This document shows positions 6,803 to 10,457 of a DNA stretch of 10,457 nucleotides, piece after piece (the stretch's first letter is position 1; each line of letters starts with the position of its first letter). The stretch lies in assembly GCA_035476635.1 (NCBI GenBank), contig DATILI010000045.1, forward strand, positions 1 through 10,457, in the 5' to 3' direction. The position numbers were made by a program, and so were the translations under genes. The DNA is from DATILI01 sp035476635 (GTDB taxonomy: Bacteria > Pseudomonadota > Gammaproteobacteria > Burkholderiales > Burkholderiaceae_C). The notes beneath the pieces were generated by a model that was not told the DNA's origin, did not search any database, and saw only the letters and a list, made by a program, of their open reading frames with translations.

Positions 6803-7240
6803 GCGCGCCAGGAACACCGCCGCCAGCGGAATCAGCGGCAGGATGTGGGCTTGCACCATGACAAGCCGGCGCGCGAGCTTGATCTGCGCCGCATCGGGCA
6901 ACTGGCCCGTGGCCCGCAATGTGCGGCGCCAGCGCAGGAACATCATCGTCGGCTTGATCGAAGTCAAGCCGATGATCACAAACAACGTGACCTTCACGTG
7001 CAACAGCGGATTGCTCCAGTACCAGCCCATTCCCTTGGCGCCCCAGTAGGTGCGCGCAAGGCCGGTGAGCAGCACGGCAACAGACGCCATGCCGTAGACC
7101 ATGTCGATCCGAGCCAGCCGCTCGACCACTTTTTCATTGAGCCAATCAACACGGCACAGCGCCGCCTCGCTGGCGAGAAACACCACCATGGTCAGGATGG
7201 CGAGGATGTGAACATAGGCCAGCAGGGCTTCGGCGGTCAT
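6788..7240 (-). CDS. DUF2214 family four-helix inner-membrane protein
   Basis: Function unknown. The 150-residue protein has four predicted membrane helices: about residues 5-27, 45-63, 79-101 and 128-147. Histidines sit in helices 1, 3 and 4 (H11, H81, H132), and helix 3 starts with NPLLHVKVTLFVI. I recognise the pattern as DUF2214; the layout also recalls the heme-linked HemJ and CopD-type bundles, which is only an inference. Two starts are possible: ATG 7255 has no ribosome site, while ATG 7240 (MTAEALLAYV) has GGAG nine bases upstream and is preferred. The frame stays open further upstream inside the LysR gene, which is not coding in this frame. It begins 25 bases after the LysR stop on the same strand, so the two genes are probably co-transcribed. 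Confidence 0.82.
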   Translation of the reverse strand: MTAEALLAYVHILAILTMVVFLASEAALCRVDWLNEKVVERLARIDMVYGMASVAVLLTGLARTYWGAKGMGWYWSNPLLHVKVTLFVIIGLTSIKPTMMFLRWRRTLRATGQLPDAAQIKLARRLVMVQAHILPLIPLAAVFLARGYGK

Positions 7241-7265
7241 CGTTTGGGGCTCCATTCGGGAGTGT

Positions 7266-8252
7266 CTACGCCGCCGCCCAGAACTCCGGCTGGCTGTAGG
7301 TGTGCTTGAGGAAATCGATCCACAAGCGTACCCGCAAAGGCAGATGCTTGCGCTGCGGAAACACGGCATAGATACCGTTGGGGGGCGCTGCGTAACTCTC
7401 CAGCACAGCCACCAGGTGCCCCGCGGCAATCTCGCTTTCGACCTCCCAGGTGCTGCGCCAGGCAACGCCGTAGCCGCCCAGGCACCAGTCGTGCAGCACC
7501 TGGCCGTCGGAGCAGTCCAGCGGGCCGCCGGGTTTGAGGTGAATGACTTCGCTGTCGTGCCCGTCAAACGCCGCGGCCGGAGCCACTGCGCCCGCGAGGG
7601 CGCCTTCCTGTTGCTGCCCAAGGGCGTTGCGCGGCACGCGAAACGCCCAGCCCCGGGTTTGCGAGGCATCGCTGGACAAGGTCAGGCAGGCGAACTTCAC
7701 CAGCTCGTTGGGATGCTGCGGCGTGCCATGGCGCTTCAGGTAGTCGGGCGTGGCCACGCACAGGCGGCGGTTGTCGGCCAGGCGCACGCTGACCAGGGAC
7801 GAATCCGGCAAGTCGCCGACCCGCACGGCACAGTCGTAGCCTTCGCCGGCGAGATCGACGACACGGTCGGAGAGGTTCAGCGAAATCGTCACATCGGCAT
7901 GCAGGCCGCGAAACTTCGGCACCAGCGGCGCCACGTGGCGGCGCCCGAAGCCGGCCGGCGCCGTGATGCGCAAGTGGCCGCTGGCCTTGACGCCGCCGGC
8001 CGAGACGCTGGCTTCGGCGTTGGCGACATCGGCCAGCAAGCGCTGGCAGTCTTCGAGGAAAGCGCTGCCCTCATGCGTCAGTGAGATGCGCCGTGTGGTG
8101 CGCACCAAGAGCTTCACGCCCAGGCGCTCTTCCAGCGCATCGAGCCGCCGCCCCATGATCGCGGGGGCCACGCCCTCCGCGTTGGCGGCCGCAGTCAGGC
8201 TGCCCTTGGTCGCGACGGAAACGAAGGATTCCATCTGCTTGAGTTTGTCCAT
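7266..8252 (-). CDS. LysR-type transcriptional regulator
   Basis: DNA-binding regulator with an N-terminal winged helix-turn-helix (about residues 3-62: MESFVSVATKGSLTAAANAE, then RRLDALEERLGVKLLVRTTR) and a C-terminal LysR substrate-binding domain (about 90-320). The length of 328 residues is slightly above the usual 300, because a stretch at about 209-233 rich in Ala, Gly and Gln (QQQEGALAGAVAPAAAF) looks inserted between two effector-domain strands. The effector and targets are unknown. It resembles the large CrgA-like subgroup common in Burkholderiales. ATG 8252 gives a standard N-terminus but lacks a Shine-Dalgarno; a -10-like CATAAT (8266-8261) lies eight bases upstream of it. There is no divergent target gene: the next gene on the same strand is the DUF2214 gene, which it may control by readthrough or from the upstream dyads. 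Confidence 0.93.
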   Translation of the reverse strand: MDKLKQMESFVSVATKGSLTAAANAEGVAPAIMGRRLDALEERLGVKLLVRTTRRISLTHEGSAFLEDCQRLLADVANAEASVSAGGVKASGHLRITAPAGFGRRHVAPLVPKFRGLHADVTISLNLSDRVVDLAGEGYDCAVRVGDLPDSSLVSVRLADNRRLCVATPDYLKRHGTPQHPNELVKFACLTLSSDASQTRGWAFRVPRNALGQQQEGALAGAVAPAAAFDGHDSEVIHLKPGGPLDCSDGQVLHDWCLGGYGVAWRSTWEVESEIAAGHLVAVLESYAAPPNGIYAVFPQRKHLPLRVRLWIDFLKHTYSQPEFWAAA

Positions 8253-8277
8253 GCCGGCAGATTATGCGTATGAAAGT

Positions 8278-8306
8278 TAAAAATCAAGACGCCAGAGGTC
8301 TTGATT
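8278..8306 (-). terminator. Candidate intrinsic terminator of the esterase gene
   Basis: AATCAAGAC (8282-8290) and GTCTTGATT (8298-8306) form a perfect 9-base-pair dyad with a 7-base loop. On the minus strand the second arm runs into T's, making a TTTTT tract, 75 bases after the esterase stop. The stem is AT-rich (3 of 9 pairs are GC), so strength is uncertain. The same dyad lies 30 bases before the LysR start and could instead be an operator for that regulator. Confidence 0.5.
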
Positions 8307-8308
8307 CG

Positions 8309-8321
8309 TGTCGATTCGACA
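8309..8321. repeat. Short inverted repeat between esterase and LysR genes
   Basis: TGTCG (8309-8313) and CGACA (8317-8321) are separated by three bases. The dyad sits directly next to the terminator-like repeat. It is short enough to occur by chance; as part of a row of three dyads it may be a protein-binding site. Confidence 0.3.
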
Positions 8322-8326
8322 TGACA

Positions 8327-8352
8327 GAACGGCAGGACCACGCCCGCCGTTC
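8327..8352. repeat. Inverted repeat downstream of the esterase gene
   Basis: GAACGGC (8327-8333) and GCCGTTC (8346-8352) pair perfectly; after one mismatch two further G-C pairs form, leaving a 6-base loop. It lies 28 bases past the esterase stop. No T-run follows on the minus strand, so it would act as a 3' stabilising hairpin or a binding site, not as a normal terminator. Confidence 0.45.
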
Positions 8353-8380
8353 CTGAGGGCGCATCAACGTGGGGTTGACG

Positions 8381-9460
8381 TCAGCGCCAGCCGAACTTGG
8401 CCATTTCAAGCGCTACGCGGTCAGCGATGAGCTGATGGCCGTACGGTGTGGGATGCACCGTATCGGCGTACTGGTAGTGGGAAACGTCACCCGCGATGGT
8501 GCTGGCCGTCGTACAGGTCAGCGAATAGCCCGGCAGCGGGTTCAGCGGCGAGGTGCTGCTGCAGGCCGGCGTCGTGATGTTGGTCAGGCCAAACGCGGCG
8601 GGATTGGCAGCCTGCTCCACGCTTTGGGCATAGGCGTCGATGTAGATCACATTGCCGCCGACGCCGTTGAGGCCGGCCGAAAGCTGCGCGTTGAAGGTTT
8701 TGACGGCCGCCTCGGTCAGCGCCTTGCTGCCCGGCGCGGCCACCTCCGCCGCCAGGCTGCTGGGTGTGAGCGCCACGTTCGGCAGGTTGACGACCACCAC
8801 GAACTTGGCCCCCTTGCCCACGATCTGGGTCCTGACGAGGGCGGCGAGTTCGGCGCCCGCGACGCCCATGGCCGCCACGGCCTGCTCGGCCGTAAAGCTG
8901 GCGCTGATGGAACCAAGGTTCATGAACAGGTCATTGCCTCCGGCAAGCACCAGCACGATTTCATTGCCGCTGAAGGCGCCGCCCTTGGCGGCGAGATGCC
9001 GCGCCACCTGCGTGGTGAGCGGAACCGTGAGCTGGCCCAGTTGGCCCTGGAACGCCGTGGCCGGATTGGGCGAGGCGAGCAAGGCGGCGTTCCACGGACC
9101 GATCGGGTTGGTCACGCGCGAACCGCCCTGGCCATACGCGGTGCAGCCCGGGTGGTCGGTCACGGGGCCGGCAAACGCCGCCAATTGACCGGTGGCGTTG
9201 AGGCCAGTCTGCGCAGCGCAGGGCACGGGCAGATTGAGCGTTGCGGCGAGGCGATCGATCCAGATCTTGCCGTCGGGGCCGTTGACGGTGTATTTGCCAC
9301 CGCCGGCAGCCGCGATACCGGCTGTCTTGTACGAACCGACATCGCTCAGGCTGTCACCAAACGACACCAGCGACTCGAACCGGATCCCGTCGCTGCCGCC
9401 GCAGCTGGCCAGCAATATGGCCGCGCCCAGCGCAGCCAGTTTCCGCTTGATTTGAATCAT
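8381..9460 (-). CDS. SGNH/GDSL-family lipoprotein esterase
   Basis: Predicted secreted ester hydrolase (esterase, lipase or phospholipase; substrate unknown) anchored by lipid. The 359-residue protein begins with a lipoprotein signal peptide with lipobox L17-A18-S19-C20, so the mature protein starts at Cys20. The SGNH blocks are visible: block I SFGDSLSDVG with nucleophile Ser37, block II glycine region YGQGGSRVTN (109-118), block III GGND (174-177, Asn176), and block V DTVHPTPYGH with Asp333 and His336. Four other cysteines (81, 106, 300, 316) could form two disulfides in the periplasm. The length fits the family. ATG 9460 is preceded by an AGGAAGGG ribosome site. It appears to be transcribed alone: a 108-base gap with a dyad precedes it and three dyads follow it. 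Confidence 0.9.
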   Translation of the reverse strand: MIQIKRKLAALGAAILLASCGGSDGIRFESLVSFGDSLSDVGSYKTAGIAAAGGGKYTVNGPDGKIWIDRLAATLNLPVPCAAQTGLNATGQLAAFAGPVTDHPGCTAYGQGGSRVTNPIGPWNAALLASPNPATAFQGQLGQLTVPLTTQVARHLAAKGGAFSGNEIVLVLAGGNDLFMNLGSISASFTAEQAVAAMGVAGAELAALVRTQIVGKGAKFVVVVNLPNVALTPSSLAAEVAAPGSKALTEAAVKTFNAQLSAGLNGVGGNVIYIDAYAQSVEQAANPAAFGLTNITTPACSSTSPLNPLPGYSLTCTTASTIAGDVSHYQYADTVHPTPYGHQLIADRVALEMAKFGWR

Positions 9461-9485
9461 GTTCGCACCCTTCCTGTTGAAAATC

Positions 9486-9497
9486 GAACGACCGTTC
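9486..9497. promoter_or_regulatory. Palindromic candidate operator upstream of the esterase gene
   Basis: GAACG-AC-CGTTC is a perfect 5+5 dyad with a 2-base centre, 25-37 bases before the esterase ATG. Short dyads of this form are typical of TetR-family operators, but no such regulator is encoded in the window, so the assignment is inference. The remaining sequence between 9461 and 9568 shows no clear -35/-10 pair and no intrinsic terminator; ACGGGGT occurs twice there (9519-9525 and 9542-9548). Confidence 0.35.
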
Positions 9498-9568
9498 TTT
9501 TATTGCGGAAACGATGTTACGGGGTCCGATCAGCCACGCGAACGGGGTTACTACCGACACCCGGCAAA

Positions 9569-9838
9569 TTAGCGCCGTGGCGCGTGGCGGTACTTCAGCT
9601 TCATGCCCAGGATAGAAGCCGCCAGCAGCAGCGTGATCGTGTTCGCCGCCACCACCGGCCAGGCCCCCAGCAACAGGCCATAGACCAGCCACAGCGTCAC
9701 GCCAAGCGTGAACACGCTATACATGAGGAGCGAAATACTGCGCACGTCGCGGGTTCGATAGGTCTGCCAGGCCTGCGGCACAAAGCTGGCCGTGGTCAGG
9801 CCGGCGGCGAGATAACCGATGAGTTCAGAGGTTGGCAT
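9569..9838 (-). CDS. SemiSWEET-type small sugar transporter (PQ-loop protein)
   Basis: SemiSWEETs are three-helix membrane proteins that dimerise to form sugar facilitators. The 89-residue protein has the length and layout of the family: helix 1 (about 4-24) with the PQ motif at Pro21-Gln22 (TTASFVPQ), helix 2 (36-57) containing the LWLVYG element with Trp50, and helix 3 (60-80) with Asn66, a position where the family has a pocket asparagine. The C-terminus is short and basic. The substrate cannot be told from sequence. ATG 9838 is chosen because it places helix 1 at the N-terminus; it is 4 bases after the dacB stop, with AGGGA about 12 bases upstream inside dacB. The two genes are probably translated from one mRNA. 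The frame is open further upstream, but only as a shadow of dacB. Confidence 0.87.
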   Translation of the reverse strand: MPTSELIGYLAAGLTTASFVPQAWQTYRTRDVRSISLLMYSVFTLGVTLWLVYGLLLGAWPVVAANTITLLLAASILGMKLKYRHAPRR

Positions 9839-9842
9839 GGCG

Positions 9843-10457
9843 TCAATTGTCCCTGACCGTCCAGTCGAGCAGCGCATCGATCGCGGGGCGCAGGCCGGCC
9901 GCATTCGGGTGGTTGGCGATGGCCACCAGCACGTAGCGCCGGCCACTGGCGGCATGCACATAGCCCGCCACACCGGCGACATCGCGCAGGCTGCCCGTCT
10001 TCAGATGCGCAATGCCCGCAGCCTTGCCCCGGCTGCGACGCAGGGTGCCGTCGACGCCGGTGATTGGCAGGGAGGACATCAGCTCCGGCATCACCGGCGA
10101 CAGGTACGCGGCCTGCAGCAACCTTGCCAGGGCCTGCGCGCTGATGCGCTCGTTGCGGCTCAAGCCCGAGCCGTTGTCGAACACCGGCAAGTCCGCATCG
10201 CCAAAGCGCTCCTTCCACCAGGCACGCAGCACGTCGCGCGAGGCCGCCAGCGTGGCCACGCCGGTCTGCGTGCCGCTGCCTGCAGGCCTTGCGGGCAGGC
10301 TCAGGGTCAGGAACACCTGCTGCGCCATCACGTTGTTGCTGTACTTGTTGATGTCGCGCACCAATTCGGCCAGCGGCGGCGATGCGACTTCAAAGGCCGG
10401 CTTCAGGCCTGCGGGCACCTTGCCTTCACGCACCTGGCCGCCGAGCTTGCCGCCCAT
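9843..10457 (-). CDS. dacB: D-alanyl-D-alanine carboxypeptidase/endopeptidase, PBP4 type (5' part missing)
   Basis: Periplasmic serine peptidase of family S13 that trims D-Ala from peptidoglycan stem peptides and cuts cross-links. Only the C-terminal 204 residues are in the window; the ATG at the edge is an internal Met. Two of the three penicillin-binding motifs are visible: SxN as SNN (bases 10332-10340) in NKYSNNVMAQQ, and KTG (bases 9993-10001) in HLKTGSLRDVAGVAGYV. The SxxK nucleophile motif and signal peptide must lie beyond the right edge. The frame ends in TGA at 9843, four bases before the SemiSWEET gene. The motifs make the family certain; whether it works mainly as carboxypeptidase or endopeptidase cannot be told. 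Confidence 0.93.
   Translation of the reverse strand: MGGKLGGQVREGKVPAGLKPAFEVASPPLAELVRDINKYSNNVMAQQVFLTLSLPARPAGSGTQTGVATLAASRDVLRAWWKERFGDADLPVFDNGSGLSRNERISAQALARLLQAAYLSPVMPELMSSLPITGVDGTLRRSRGKAAGIAHLKTGSLRDVAGVAGYVHAASGRRYVLVAIANHPNAAGLRPAIDALLDWTVRDN

Noticed and set aside
6788..7669. 293-codon version of the DUF2214 protein
   Set aside because: The extension overlaps the LysR gene in another frame and has no relation to the DUF2214 family.
8369..9856. 495-codon plus-strand open frame opposite the esterase gene
   Set aside because: It is antisense to a lipoprotein esterase with all catalytic blocks; no independent ribosome site or recognised domain.
1..10457. Frameshift or pseudogene in rpoN, because no single long minus-strand frame closes within the window
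   Set aside because: Reading triplets by hand shows the frame open from 1593 to 1; it only lacks its stop because the window ends.
1..10457. tRNA, rRNA, insertion sequences, CRISPR arrays, prophage or defence genes
   Set aside because: No cloverleaf, transposase motif, spaced direct-repeat array or phage/defence protein was seen on either strand; gene spacing and composition look uniform.

Overview
The window is a GC-rich chromosomal segment from a Gram-negative bacterium, most likely a betaproteobacterium of the order Burkholderiales and probably close to the Comamonadaceae. This rests on gene content and order (lptA-lptB-rpoN; argS-SPOR-dsbA), on LPS-export and lipoprotein genes that imply an outer membrane, and on recalled resemblance of the proteins to that family. 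No database search was possible. All genes except one lie on the minus strand, so the transcription units are described from right to left.

Right end (10457-9569): the 3' part of a PBP4-type D-Ala-D-Ala carboxypeptidase gene (dacB, 5' end cut by the window edge) is followed after 4 bases by a SemiSWEET-type small membrane transporter. After a spacer with a dyad comes a lipoprotein SGNH/GDSL esterase (9460-8381). Its 3' side (8380-8253) is only 128 bases long but holds three successive inverted repeats, one of them a plausible intrinsic terminator. A LysR-type regulator (8252-7266) then precedes a four-helix DUF2214 membrane protein (7240-6788), probably co-transcribed with it.

Centre (6777-6346): the only plus-strand gene encodes a secreted PsiF-repeat protein with three near-identical 34-residue repeats, each carrying a cysteine pair. 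It converges on the DUF2214 gene and diverges from argS.

Left half: argS, a membrane-anchored SPOR-domain protein and dsbA form one minus-strand group (6198-3118), ended by a strong intrinsic terminator (3091-3066). Two bases further on, a sigma70-like promoter starts the lptA-lptB-rpoN unit (3013-1), whose genes overlap or lie 11 bases apart. rpoN runs off the left edge only a few codons before its expected end.

Functionally this is largely housekeeping: tRNA charging, envelope division and peptidoglycan binding, periplasmic disulfide formation, LPS transport, sigma-54, peptidoglycan trimming, plus small envelope proteins of unknown role. There are no RNA genes, mobile elements, CRISPR arrays or prophage genes, and no stretch over 300 bases without a gene. 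I did not find a convincing undescribed multi-gene system. The best items to follow up are the PsiF repeat protein, the DUF2214 protein, the dyad cluster at 8282-8352 and the possible leaderless starts of argS and the LysR gene.
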